From assembly GCA_902363555.1 (NCBI GenBank), contig CABJAM010000001.1, forward strand, positions 992,001-1,056,000: 64,000 nucleotides of DNA. Reading direction: 5' to 3'. The notes under the pieces are model-generated. The model made no database searches. It worked only from the letters and a program-made list of their open reading frames with translations, and was not told the DNA's origin. The DNA is from Lachnospiraceae bacterium (GTDB taxonomy: Bacteria > Bacillota > Clostridia > Lachnospirales > Lachnospiraceae). Below, piece after piece: positions 17,091-25,896 of this stretch. A program made the translations under genes and the position numbers. The stretch's first letter is position 1, and every line of letters begins with the position of its first letter.

Positions 17091-17944
17091 TAAATATTTA
17101 TAAGCAGAAAAAAATCAGTGACAATTTGATAATGATAACAGAAAGCCCGGGAACCGATGATAAGGGCGTAAATATGTATGTGGTGCTGGGGGAGGATAAA
17201 ACCCTACTGTTTGATTCCGGCTTTGGCGTCGTGGATACCCTCAGAAAAGAAATTGAAAAGTTGTCGCATAAGCCAATTGTATGTGTACTTGGTCATGGTC
17301 ATCCGGACCATGCCGGGGCGGCCGGGCTTTTTGATACGGTCTATATGAATGAAAGGGATGAGGTCTTACTGCCGATATCCTTGTCGTATGAAAGACGTAT
17401 GGAGGATGTTTTTGGTCATGGAACGGCAGATGAGGCGCTGTTTGAGTATGCCAGGACGCATATTGTTGATCCCGGGGGTAAAGGGTTTACCTATAAAAAT
17501 ATCGAAGCAGGGGATACGCTGTCCATCGGAAACGCTGATTTTGAAGTTTTTGCCGTGCCAGGGCACACCCAGGGGTCTATTATTCTTTTGAACCGCACGG
17601 CCAATTATGCATTGATTAGTGACGCGGCAGGGCCAAGGACGGCGCTTGTTAATCTTCCGGACGGAAAGCGGGTGGGGCTTACGGCTTACAGAAATGGACT
17701 GTCAAAATTTTTGTCTGCTATTAATGAGGACACGGTTTTATGGTCCGGACATTCCAACGAGCCTATGCCCCAGGCGATCCTTAAGGATATGGAAAAAGCC
17801 TGCACTCAGGTACTTAATGGAGAGATTGCCAATGATCGTCTCAGCTGTTCACATTTTGCCAGGCGGCAGGCTGCGTCAGGAAAGAAAATGACGGAGCATG
17901 ACTGTGGCTGTGTCACCCTGGTATATGATGCGAATTTGTTGTAA
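17087..17944 (+). CDS. MBL-fold metallo-hydrolase
   Basis: A 285-residue metallo-beta-lactamase-fold protein. The metal motif HGHPDH occurs near residue 67, GHTQGSI near 160, a bridging Asp in LISDAAG, and a C-terminal GHS. It overlaps the HydA-like gene by 4 bases, so it belongs to the same operon. Such proteins hydrolyse thioesters, lactones or phosphodiesters; the substrate here is unknown. It has no signal peptide. The C-terminus ends with a Cys/His-containing stretch (TEHDCGCVTLVYD). Confidence 0.85.
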   Translation: MINIYKQKKISDNLIMITESPGTDDKGVNMYVVLGEDKTLLFDSGFGVVDTLRKEIEKLSHKPIVCVLGHGHPDHAGAAGLFDTVYMNERDEVLLPISLSYERRMEDVFGHGTADEALFEYARTHIVDPGGKGFTYKNIEAGDTLSIGNADFEVFAVPGHTQGSIILLNRTANYALISDAAGPRTALVNLPDGKRVGLTAYRNGLSKFLSAINEDTVLWSGHSNEPMPQAILKDMEKACTQVLNGEIANDRLSCSHFARRQAASGKKMTEHDCGCVTLVYDANLL

Positions 17945-17966
17945 TTAGGAATGGGGGAAAGTAAAA

Positions 17967-18449
17967 ATGCGTACTCGTGAAGATCCCATATACAGCAGAG
18001 AAACTTCGGATAAAAAGCTCATTCGTACCTATCAGAGAATGTTTATTGTAATATTAGTTGTGGTTATTGCAGCAACAGCATATATCGGTATTTTCCGCCA
18101 TTCCGTAGCTATTTTGAATGTGACTGACGATAACAGACTTGTATTTTCGCCTGAGTCCGGGGATGGAATGACTATTCCTATAACGGAAATACAATCTGTA
18201 GAGAAGTGTACGAATATGGAGCTTGGAGAATGTATCACAGCGGATAATGGAACCGGCTATACCTATGGTCTGTGGAAAAATGAAAGTCTGGGGCAATACC
18301 GGCTTTTTGATTATGACTCTGCCAGGAACTATATTATTTTAAAGACGAATACCCTGGGAACCGTTGTCTTTAACTATATGAATACGAATAATACGGATGC
18401 ATTCTATGAGGGCCTGATGGACTTGATCGAAGAGGAGGATAGCGTATGA
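17967..18449 (+). CDS. Small single-pass membrane protein, PH-domain-like
   Basis: A 160-residue protein with a basic N-terminus, one membrane segment (about residues 27-48) and a beta-rich extramembrane domain. The predicted strands and the final helix (AFYEGLMDLI) resemble bacterial PH-like domains, but I do not recognise a firm family. It overlaps the next membrane-protein gene by 4 bases and precedes the importer permeases, so a role at the membrane with the transporter or redox enzymes is possible. Confidence 0.55.
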   Translation: MRTREDPIYSRETSDKKLIRTYQRMFIVILVVVIAATAYIGIFRHSVAILNVTDDNRLVFSPESGDGMTIPITEIQSVEKCTNMELGECITADNGTGYTYGLWKNESLGQYRLFDYDSARNYIILKTNTLGTVVFNYMNTNNTDAFYEGLMDLIEEEDSV

Positions 18450-19075
18450 GATTGTTTGAAAACAGTACAGGCGATAGTGGAGGCGTGCTATATAAAAGCG
18501 CATATCATCGCTATTTTGAAGGCTATACGGAAAACGTCATTTATAATAAACGCGGCAGAAAGCGTATTCAGAGAATTTATACTGAGGACTACTATAAACA
18601 GGATCGGACACAAATACGCTGGATATTGAACAAAGCTTTATATGCCCTGTTATATTTGTTTTCGGCAGGTAGCTTTGCTGTCAGCGCACTTGCGGATTTC
18701 ACGGGAAACCATATGTGGTATATTACACTGCCAGAGGCGTTTTGCGTGTTTTTTATGGCCCGTACAGGACTAACACTGGTAAATTATGTTTTTGCGCCGA
18801 GGAAGATGACCGTGGGAAAATACCATGAGATCTCAAGTGGGCTTATGAAACGTATCCGAATGGAAATACCATTTATTTTGCTGGTGCTTGTGGGGATGGC
18901 CGCCTACGGTCTGGTTAATCATTGTCTGGAGGAAGCAACACTGATATCGTGTATGACAGGAATTATTGTAAGTGCCCTTTTCACTGGCATACTTATAGGT
19001 ATTGAAAAAAAGTTGTCCTATATAACCGAGGAAAATATTCAGAGAGATAAGACGACAGGGGTCCAAATTTACTGA
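18446..19075 (+). CDS. Multi-pass membrane protein of unknown family
   Basis: A 209-residue protein. The first 60 residues are soluble and rich in Tyr and Arg. Four hydrophobic segments follow (about 63-83, 88-112, 138-157, 163-187), with a short charged tail. No known domain is recognised. The 4-base overlap with the preceding gene suggests the two products act together; the position between the redox genes and the peptide-type permeases is the only clue to function. Confidence 0.55.
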   Translation: MRLFENSTGDSGGVLYKSAYHRYFEGYTENVIYNKRGRKRIQRIYTEDYYKQDRTQIRWILNKALYALLYLFSAGSFAVSALADFTGNHMWYITLPEAFCVFFMARTGLTLVNYVFAPRKMTVGKYHEISSGLMKRIRMEIPFILLVLVGMAAYGLVNHCLEEATLISCMTGIIVSALFTGILIGIEKKLSYITEENIQRDKTTGVQIY

Positions 19076-19105
19076 CGAATAATGATAAGATAAGGGGAAG
19101 ACACT

Positions 19106-20059
19106 ATGTGGCGTTATGTTTTAAAACGATTGGCATGGATGGTGGTCACCACCATTGGTGTGGCGTTTATCATATTTACAATATTATATTTTACGCCTGG
19201 AGATCCGGCAGAATATATGCTCGGAAGCACGGCTACGGATGCAGAATTAACAAATCTGCGGATAAAGATGGGCATTGATCAGCCTTATTTACAGCAGCTG
19301 GGAACATTTTTAGTAAACAGCTTTATAAGGTTTGATTGGGGAACCTCATGGGTGTATAACGTTTCGGTTATGAAGGAGCTGGGGAACCGGCTGCCTTATA
19401 CGGTATTTTTGAATCTGATCAGTATTGTACTGTCCACCTCACTGGCGATACCTCTGGGAATCACCTGCGCGAAACATCAGGGGAAGTGGCAGGATTATGG
19501 GATTATTGCGTTTTGCATGGTTTTGTGCTCGGTTCCGGGATTCTGGCTGGCGCTTGAGTGTGTGTTATTGTTTTCACTAAAGCTTGGATGGTTTCCCGCC
19601 TATGGTATCAGCAAAGCATGGTGGTGGGTGCTTCCTATTTTAACCTCAATGATCGGAGGTATCGCTGGTACTGCAAGACAAACGCGCTCGGCAGTTCTGG
19701 AAACTATACGTGCGGACTTCGTTACAACAGCAAGAGCTAAGGGCGTGAGTGAAAAACGTATTATGCAAAAGCATGTATTTCCCAATGCATTGATGCCCAT
19801 CATAACTATGCTTGGCAGCGGTCTGGCTAATGTGGTCTGTGGTTCGGCAATTACCGAGCAGTTATTTTCAATTCCCGGAGTGGGACGTTATCTTCTTGAC
19901 GGCATTACCTATCGTGACTATCCTATTATTCGGGGCTGTGTTCTTTTCTTTGCCATATTTGCTGCGGTTGTGATGTTGCTTACGGATCTGGTCTACGCCT
20001 GGGTTGATCCCCGGATCAAGGCTCAATACTCCGGTAAGTCCATGGGAAAGAGAGGTTAA
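19106..20059 (+). CDS. Dpp/Opp-type ABC transporter permease 1 (DppB-like)
   Basis: A 317-residue inner-membrane permease with six hydrophobic segments. The N-terminal RRLAWM-like start (MWRYVLKRLAWMVVTTIGVA) and TPGDPAEYMLGS are typical of DppB/OppB/NikB. The coupling loop carries the EAA-like motif (TTARAKGVSEKRIMQKHVFPNA). It forms the pore with the next permease, using the two ATPases at 20992 and 21985 and the binding protein at 24083. The substrate cannot be told from permeases; family members carry peptides, nickel, glutathione or glycosides. Confidence 0.92.
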   Translation: MWRYVLKRLAWMVVTTIGVAFIIFTILYFTPGDPAEYMLGSTATDAELTNLRIKMGIDQPYLQQLGTFLVNSFIRFDWGTSWVYNVSVMKELGNRLPYTVFLNLISIVLSTSLAIPLGITCAKHQGKWQDYGIIAFCMVLCSVPGFWLALECVLLFSLKLGWFPAYGISKAWWWVLPILTSMIGGIAGTARQTRSAVLETIRADFVTTARAKGVSEKRIMQKHVFPNALMPIITMLGSGLANVVCGSAITEQLFSIPGVGRYLLDGITYRDYPIIRGCVLFFAIFAAVVMLLTDLVYAWVDPRIKAQYSGKSMGKRG

Positions 20060-20064
20060 CGGTA

Positions 20065-20976
20065 ATGGAGAACGAAAAGAGAAATATGCACAGGCATGGC
20101 CATCATCATGGTCATAAGCATGGTAAGCATGAGAGAAGAAATTCATCTTTGAATACCTTTAAACGTATATTTATAACGCCCAGCGCCAAGTTTGGCGGTA
20201 TTATACTGTTACTCATATTAATTTTAACGATTTTTGCGCCTGTTTTGACGCCATACTCTCCTACGGCAGTTAATTTGAAGCAAATGTATATGGAGCCATG
20301 CAGTCAGCACTGGTTTGGAACGGACGCCATGGGGAGGGATATTTACAGCAGAATTTTATATGGCGCCAAGTATTCTCTGGCATTGGGGCTTTTAGCTGCT
20401 ATATTGGGAAATGCCATTGGTATTGTGCTGGGAAGCATTGCCGGATACTTTGGCGGTCAGGTGGAAAATATTATTATGAGAATATGTGATATTTGGAGCT
20501 CCATACCCGGACAGCTTATGACGCTGCTTTTGGCTGCATCTCTGGGGCCGGGGTTTGTGACAACGATTGTAGCCATGTCCATCGGAGGATGGCCCGGCGG
20601 GTGCCGTATGCTTCGCGCGCAGATTATGGGTGAGCGCGGCAAGGAGTATCTTGAAGCCTGTGAATCGTTTAACTGCCCCAAGGGTATTATTATGTTTAAA
20701 CATATTTTACCGAATGTCATATCACCGATGATTGTGACCATAACGATGCAGATTGGCGGTGGAATTACGGCCGCTGCCGGTTTATCTTATCTGGGTCTTG
20801 GCGTACAGCCGCCGACTCCGGAATGGGGGGCGCTTCTTTCGGACGCGGTTTCAGTGATGCAGAGCCATCCATATATGATCCTGTTCCCGGGTGTAGCCAT
20901 CGGTCTTGTGGTATTTGGCTTTAATCTCATTGGTGACGGACTGCGTGACGCATTAGATCCCAAACTTAGAAATTAA
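20065..20976 (+). CDS. Dpp/Opp-type ABC transporter permease 2 (DppC-like) with His-rich N-terminus
   Basis: A 303-residue permease with six hydrophobic segments, the HWFGTDAMGRDIYSRILYGA signature of DppC proteins, and an EAA-like coupling loop (ACESFNCPKGIIMFKHILPN). Its first 30 residues are unusual: eight histidines fall within residues 9-22. In this family the N-terminus faces the cytoplasm, so the tail might bind Ni, Zn or another metal. The ribosome site is AGAGG, and the gene lies 5 bases from the first permease. Confidence 0.9.
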   Translation: MENEKRNMHRHGHHHGHKHGKHERRNSSLNTFKRIFITPSAKFGGIILLLILILTIFAPVLTPYSPTAVNLKQMYMEPCSQHWFGTDAMGRDIYSRILYGAKYSLALGLLAAILGNAIGIVLGSIAGYFGGQVENIIMRICDIWSSIPGQLMTLLLAASLGPGFVTTIVAMSIGGWPGGCRMLRAQIMGERGKEYLEACESFNCPKGIIMFKHILPNVISPMIVTITMQIGGGITAAAGLSYLGLGVQPPTPEWGALLSDAVSVMQSHPYMILFPGVAIGLVVFGFNLIGDGLRDALDPKLRN

Positions 20977-20991
20977 CAGGAGGAGTCGCAA

Positions 20992-21981
20992 ATGAGCGGA
21001 GATAATAATACATTTCTTTCCATGAGAAATGTAAAAATAGAATATACATCCGGACATCATATTGTTCAGGCGGTTAATGATGTCTCACTGGATATTGAAC
21101 GGGGGGAATCCCTGGGACTTGTGGGGGAAACCGGTGCTGGCAAAACCACGATTGCCAAAGCTATTATGCAGATTCTTCCTGTGCCGCCAGCAATCTTTAA
21201 AAAGGGTGAGATATGGCTGGACGGTCAAAATGTGGTGGAGCTTTCGGAGACTGAAAAGATTAAAATAAGGGGAGAAAAAGCGGCAATGATTTTCCAGGAT
21301 CCGATGACGGCCCTGAATCCGTTGCTTACGGTTGGAGATCAGATTGGTGAGGTGCTGGCGGTACATAATCCCAAAATGGCGAAACGGGAGATCATGGAAA
21401 AGTCGATAGAAATGCTGGAAACAGTGGGAATACCCGGAGAGCGCTTTGCTGAATACCCTCACCAGTTTTCCGGCGGCATGAAGCAGCGTGTTGTTATTGC
21501 CATCGCCCTGGCCTGCAACCCAGAGCTGCTTCTGGCAGATGAGCCGACAACGGCACTGGATGTAACCATACAGGCCCAGATTCTGGATTTGATCAAGGAG
21601 CTTCAAAAAGAGCGAAAAATGGCCATGATGCTTATCACCCATGATTTGGGAATCGTGGCCGAATATTGTGATCGTGTGGCCGTTATTTATGCCGGTGAGA
21701 TTGTTGAATACGCAAATAAGGAGGAGTTGTTTCGCAGGCGCCGGCATCCCTATACGAAGGGCCTGTTTGGTTCATTGCCCAGCCTGACCGGAAATGAAAA
21801 ACGTTTGTCGCCCATACCGGGGCTGCCGCCAGATCCCACGCACCTGCCAATGGGCTGTAAATTTGCACATCGATGCCGGCATGCGTCTCCGGAATGCAAA
21901 AACCGTGAAATACCACTTGTAGAAATTGCTCCGGGGCATATGTGCCGCTGCCTTAAAGCTCATATAAAAGGAGGGGATTGA
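20992..21981 (+). CDS. Dpp/Opp-type ABC ATPase 1 (DppD-like)
   Basis: A 329-residue cytosolic ATPase. Walker A is GETGAGKTT (about residues 44-52), the signature FSGGMKQRV, Walker B LLADEPTTALD, and the switch LITHD; all are intact. The C-terminal oligopeptide-transporter extension with its CKFAHRC/ECK cysteines is present, which in some relatives binds an Fe-S cluster. It pairs with the DppF-like ATPase. It sits 16 bases after the permease gene behind AGGAGG. Confidence 0.93.
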   Translation: MSGDNNTFLSMRNVKIEYTSGHHIVQAVNDVSLDIERGESLGLVGETGAGKTTIAKAIMQILPVPPAIFKKGEIWLDGQNVVELSETEKIKIRGEKAAMIFQDPMTALNPLLTVGDQIGEVLAVHNPKMAKREIMEKSIEMLETVGIPGERFAEYPHQFSGGMKQRVVIAIALACNPELLLADEPTTALDVTIQAQILDLIKELQKERKMAMMLITHDLGIVAEYCDRVAVIYAGEIVEYANKEELFRRRRHPYTKGLFGSLPSLTGNEKRLSPIPGLPPDPTHLPMGCKFAHRCRHASPECKNREIPLVEIAPGHMCRCLKAHIKGGD

Positions 21982-21984
21982 CGG

Positions 21985-22938
21985 ATGGATCAGCCATTAA
22001 TCGAGGTAAAAAATCTAAAAAAATACTTTTCTGTCAGAGGCGGCACTAATCATGCCGTGGATGATATTTCACTTACGATACATAAAGGGGAGACGATTGG
22101 CATTGTGGGAGAGTCTGGCTGCGGAAAATCAACCCTGGGCCGGACAATCATACGGCTCCAGGAAGCGACCGATGGCCAGGTTTTTCTGGAAGGAAAGGAT
22201 ATTACCCATGTGGAAGGCCGGGAACTAAAAAAAGCCAGAGAAAAAATGCAGATTATTTTTCAGGACCCATATTCTTCCCTCAATCCCCGGATGGCCATCG
22301 CATCGGCCATCACGGAGCCTTTGAAATATGCAAGAAAATTGAGTAAGACCAGCCTGAAGGTGGAATCGGAGCGTCTGATGGATCTGGTGGGGATTGAGGA
22401 CCGTCTCAGAGATGCCTACCCCAACGAGCTGGATGGAGGACGGCGTCAGCGCGTGGGCATTGCCCGTGCTCTGGCTTTAAATCCGGCGTTTATTGTTTGT
22501 GATGAACCGGTGTCCGCCCTGGATGTATCGATTCAGGCACAGGTGTTGAATTTGCTCATGGACCTGCAGGAACAGATGGGGATGGCCTATTTGTTTGTAA
22601 CCCATGATCTGTCCGTTGTCCGGCTGATCGCTGACAGTATATGCGTAATGTATCTTGGACAGATGGTTGAAAAATGTGGAGCCAAGGAAATATTCAGAAC
22701 AACGCTGCATCCCTACACAAAGGCACTGCTTTCAGCGGTTCCATCAACAGATCTGGATCATCCGATGAAGCGCATAAAGCTGAATGGAGAGCTTACCTCC
22801 CCGATTAATCCTAAGCCTGGCTGCCGGTTTGCCGCTCGATGTCCGTATGCCATGGAGCAGTGCATGGAGCCTCAGGTGCTTGAGGAGGCTATGCCCGGTC
22901 ATTTTGTGTCATGCTGCCGATATAAAGAAATTAATTAA
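21985..22938 (+). CDS. Dpp/Opp-type ABC ATPase 2 (DppF-like)
   Basis: A 317-residue ATPase with intact Walker A (GESGCGKST), Walker B (IVCDEPVSALD) and switch His (FVTHD). The signature is LDGGRRQRV rather than LSGGQQQR, a modest departure. The C-terminal extension again has the cysteine pattern (CRFAARC...EQC). It heterodimerises with the preceding ATPase to drive import through the two permeases. It is the last gene before a bidirectional hairpin and the convergent LysR gene. Confidence 0.92.
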   Translation: MDQPLIEVKNLKKYFSVRGGTNHAVDDISLTIHKGETIGIVGESGCGKSTLGRTIIRLQEATDGQVFLEGKDITHVEGRELKKAREKMQIIFQDPYSSLNPRMAIASAITEPLKYARKLSKTSLKVESERLMDLVGIEDRLRDAYPNELDGGRRQRVGIARALALNPAFIVCDEPVSALDVSIQAQVLNLLMDLQEQMGMAYLFVTHDLSVVRLIADSICVMYLGQMVEKCGAKEIFRTTLHPYTKALLSAVPSTDLDHPMKRIKLNGELTSPINPKPGCRFAARCPYAMEQCMEPQVLEEAMPGHFVSCCRYKEIN

Positions 22939-22943
22939 AAACG

Positions 22944-22986
22944 CGGGAAGTATTGTACAGATTTGATGTCTGTGCGGTACTTCCCG
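22944..22986. terminator. Bidirectional terminator between importer operon and LysR gene
   Basis: CGGGAAGTA pairs with TACTTCCCG, with additional pairing of ACAGA and TCTGT inside. It lies between convergent genes and has T-rich sequence to the right and A-rich sequence to the left. Confidence 0.8.
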
Positions 22987-23014
22987 TGTCTTTTATACTG
23001 GATATTTTAATGTA

Positions 23015-23890
23015 TTAATGGTGTAAATTGGGGCTGATCAGCTTCAGGAGACTTTTTACCGGATTGGCCGCAAGATTGATAAAGTCGGCCTCTGAATAAA
23101 TGAGATAAAGCCGGGATATATGTCTGGGAACGAGAGGGATCATAACGAAATCGTCGGTAATGTGACTTTGTGCCAGCCGGCTGGGACATATGGTAAAGCC
23201 CTGTGACTGCTGTATGAGATCCATGGCAATACAGAGATTGGGTGCTATAAAATCCGGTGCTTTTAAGCGCTTGCCTACGTTTGCGAGGAGGTTATTATGT
23301 CCGATCTGTACAAAGGCGGGCTTTTCAAGGGATGCGATATCCAGCTCCCTGCATGTGCTCAGAGGGGATTTTTCAGGTAAGACAACACAAAAGATATCCT
23401 CCTGGTATTCGAGTACATTAAATTCTTCGTCATCAGAATCCAGTTTATCTGTTGTGATGATCATCTGACATTTACCGGTACTGAGAAGCTGACGAAGATG
23501 CTCATTATGAGACTGTATAATGTTTATGGCATAACCAAGCTCTTTTCTTGTAAAGGTGGAGCAGCCTTCAAATAATGCATGCAGTGAAACAAAGGGGGAA
23601 ATGCCAATAGAGAGATTTTGAGCATCTGCTTTTACTTTAGACAGCAGATTATTATTACATTTCATCTGGATTTCGCCCAGCTGCTTGGCGTACGGAAGAA
23701 ACTCGCGTCCGAAATCCGTGAGAACAACGCTGTGGGCTGTGCGGAAGAAAAGCTGCGCGCCCAATTCTGTTTCTAGATTTTTTATGTGCTTTGAAAGTGA
23801 GGACTGAGAGATATATAAAATTTCAGCAGCTTCACTGAACTTCTTTACTTCTGCCAATGCACAGAATTCACTGATGTAATCAAAATTCAT
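23015..23890 (-). CDS. LysR family transcriptional regulator
   Basis: A 291-residue LysR protein. The N-terminal winged helix (CALAEVKKFSEAAEILYISQ, then SSLSKHIKNLETELG) is clear, followed by a co-inducer-binding domain of two lobes. It is read away from the solute-binding gene (24083) and toward the importer operon. The intergenic region has TGAATTGCA (23979-23987), also seen before the redox operon, so it probably controls the whole island in response to the substrate. That assignment is inference. The start has AGGAGGG upstream. Confidence 0.92.
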   Translation of the reverse strand: MNFDYISEFCALAEVKKFSEAAEILYISQSSLSKHIKNLETELGAQLFFRTAHSVVLTDFGREFLPYAKQLGEIQMKCNNNLLSKVKADAQNLSIGISPFVSLHALFEGCSTFTRKELGYAINIIQSHNEHLRQLLSTGKCQMIITTDKLDSDDEEFNVLEYQEDIFCVVLPEKSPLSTCRELDIASLEKPAFVQIGHNNLLANVGKRLKAPDFIAPNLCIAMDLIQQSQGFTICPSRLAQSHITDDFVMIPLVPRHISRLYLIYSEADFINLAANPVKSLLKLISPNLHH

Positions 23891-23978
23891 AATACCCTCC
23901 TAAATAAAAAATATTATCTTCTCCTACGTTTAGCCTATATTTTATCATATTCCACCTCGGAAATCTACCGCCAAAATG

Positions 23979-24024
23979 TGAATTGCATTTTAATCTTGCA
24001 AACGATATGATGGATTCAGATAAA
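23979..24024 (+). promoter_or_regulatory. Candidate LysR operator and promoter before the solute-binding gene
   Basis: TGTGAATTGCA occurs at 23977-23987. A weak -35 (TTGCAA, 23996-24001) and -10 (GATAAA, 24019-24024) are 17 bp apart. The shared 9-mer TGAATTGCA at 11432-11440 supports a common regulator; the boxes themselves are weak. Confidence 0.35.
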
Positions 24025-24082
24025 GAAATATGCATATCTCTTAATTAAAGCAACATGTAAAAAATGAGGAGGATTTACTATT

Positions 24083-25837
24083 ATGAGAAAGAAATTAACA
24101 GCATTATTTTTAGCCGTCATTATGACTATGAGTCTTATGGCATGTGGATCTGGCAGCTCTAATGGTGGAGAAACACAAGCCAAAGCAGATACTGCTTCAT
24201 CACAGAAGCAGACGGTGGACAATACTCCGGTCAGTGAAGATGCGAACAGCACTGATGCGGAAGCGCCGGAGAATGAAGAAAAGGCCGGGGGGTCGTATGA
24301 ATGGGAGCTTATTTATGATGTGAAACCTGATGCGAACAGAAAATCGACGGCTGGCAGTGAGGAAATGTACGATTCCATCGTCGTTTCGGTGGCCAATGTA
24401 CCGGCGGATCTGTCACCTTTTACCATGTCCAATGCTATCACCAATATGGAAATATTTGACACGCTGCTGGACCAGACTGGACCCGACGAATTTATCGGAC
24501 GTATGGCCAAAGAATGGAATGAGGTGGATGATACTCATTTTGTCGTTGAAATTTATGATAATGTTTATGATTCCGACGGAAATAACATTACAGCCAGTGA
24601 TGTCGTATTCAGCTTTGATACCTTTAATAACAGCGGATTTGCCAGAGATTTTAACTATTATGACAGCGCGAAGGCTCTGGATACATATACGGTTGAGTTT
24701 ACATGGAAGGAGCCCATTGAAGGCCTGACTAATTTTGCAAGTATGATGACCAAAACGTATATTGTATCGGAAAAAGCGTATAATGAGCACGACTTTATTA
24801 CCGACCCTGTGGGTTCCGGTCCATATATTCTGAAGGAATACGTTACGGCCTCCTACGCCGTGATCGAGGCAAAGGAGGATTACTGGCAGAGTGATGAAGC
24901 CCTGGTATCCCCAAATACGGCAAGAAATGTAAAGACGATCCGTTATGATTTTATCACCGATGCGTCTATGAGTGCCGTGGCCTTTGAAGATGGAAGTACG
25001 ATCAACGTCTCCCTGAATGCGGATAATATATCCATGTTTGAGGAGGGTGGTGAGTATGCGGATCTGGGGCGGCTTTACTGTTACCCGGATACCGTGTCCA
25101 TATCTATCGTGCCTAATATGAGCGGCGATTCCGTCGTTTCAGATATCAATTTACGTATGGCCATGTTTTATGCTTTTGATACCGAGGGCTTTGCTGCATC
25201 TCTTGGCGAGCGGTTATACTCTCCGGTGACAACGGATGCTTCACCGGCCATATCCGATTATTCAGAGGATTGGAGCGGCTGGGATACCTATCAAAATACA
25301 TATGACCCGGAATTAGCTGCCGAATATTTGGAAAAATCCGATTATAATGGAGAAAAACTGGTGATCTTAGTGGAGGGAAACGCACAGAAGGAAAATGTGG
25401 CGACCGTGATCCAGGCATACCTGGAGTCCATTGGAATAAAATCAGAAATAAAAATCTATGACCATGCGCTTATTTCAAACTATGCATCGCGGTCTGACGA
25501 ATGGGATTTATTTCTGGCGTCCTCAGGGGATTCGGATTACACAGCGAATCGTTTAAGGAAGGTTTATGGCCAAAATGCAGGCTATGCAAAGGGCTTGAAT
25601 ATCAGTCTCTATGATAATCAGGAGTTTCAGGATATGATAGATAACGCCAACACGGTCAGCGGTTATAGTGTGGATGCAACCACAGAGCTATTAAAATATA
25701 TATACGATAATGCTTTAGGTTACGGTACGGCATATGTTGTGAATGTAGTTTGTTACAGTGATTGTGTGGCACAGTTTCAGATAAAATACGGCTCGTCTGA
25801 GGTCTTGTACGGAGCCTGTGAATATTATCTGGATTAA
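24083..25837 (+). CDS. Family 5 solute-binding lipoprotein (DppA/OppA-like)
   Basis: A 584-residue secreted lipoprotein with lipobox SLMACG (Cys21) and an acidic, Ser/Thr-rich linker to about residue 75. The body matches family 5 binding proteins (ITASDVVFSFDT, DPVGSGPYILKEY, INLRMAMFYAFD). It captures the substrate for the permeases and ATPases at 19106-22938, from which it is separated by the LysR gene. The long size suits oligopeptide-like or glycoside-like ligands rather than nickel. The ligand is unknown. Confidence 0.92.
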   Translation: MRKKLTALFLAVIMTMSLMACGSGSSNGGETQAKADTASSQKQTVDNTPVSEDANSTDAEAPENEEKAGGSYEWELIYDVKPDANRKSTAGSEEMYDSIVVSVANVPADLSPFTMSNAITNMEIFDTLLDQTGPDEFIGRMAKEWNEVDDTHFVVEIYDNVYDSDGNNITASDVVFSFDTFNNSGFARDFNYYDSAKALDTYTVEFTWKEPIEGLTNFASMMTKTYIVSEKAYNEHDFITDPVGSGPYILKEYVTASYAVIEAKEDYWQSDEALVSPNTARNVKTIRYDFITDASMSAVAFEDGSTINVSLNADNISMFEEGGEYADLGRLYCYPDTVSISIVPNMSGDSVVSDINLRMAMFYAFDTEGFAASLGERLYSPVTTDASPAISDYSEDWSGWDTYQNTYDPELAAEYLEKSDYNGEKLVILVEGNAQKENVATVIQAYLESIGIKSEIKIYDHALISNYASRSDEWDLFLASSGDSDYTANRLRKVYGQNAGYAKGLNISLYDNQEFQDMIDNANTVSGYSVDATTELLKYIYDNALGYGTAYVVNVVCYSDCVAQFQIKYGSSEVLYGACEYYLD

Positions 25838-25845
25838 GAATATAT

Positions 25846-25880
25846 GAAATACCCTCAGATGATTCATCTGAGGGTATTTC
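25846..25880 (+). terminator. Perfect 15-bp inverted repeat after the solute-binding gene
   Basis: GAAATACCCTCAGAT and its exact complement flank a 5-base loop. No long T-run follows, so it may act as a partial terminator or as a 3' stabiliser that raises binding-protein mRNA over the downstream genes, a common pattern in importer operons. Confidence 0.7.
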
Positions 25881-25896
25881 AAAGAAGGAGCAGATT

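Noticed and set aside
25846..25880. Perfect 15-bp inverted repeat as an attachment or transposon end
   Set aside because: It is a single copy directly after a binding-protein gene with no integrase or target duplication; a transcript hairpin explains it.
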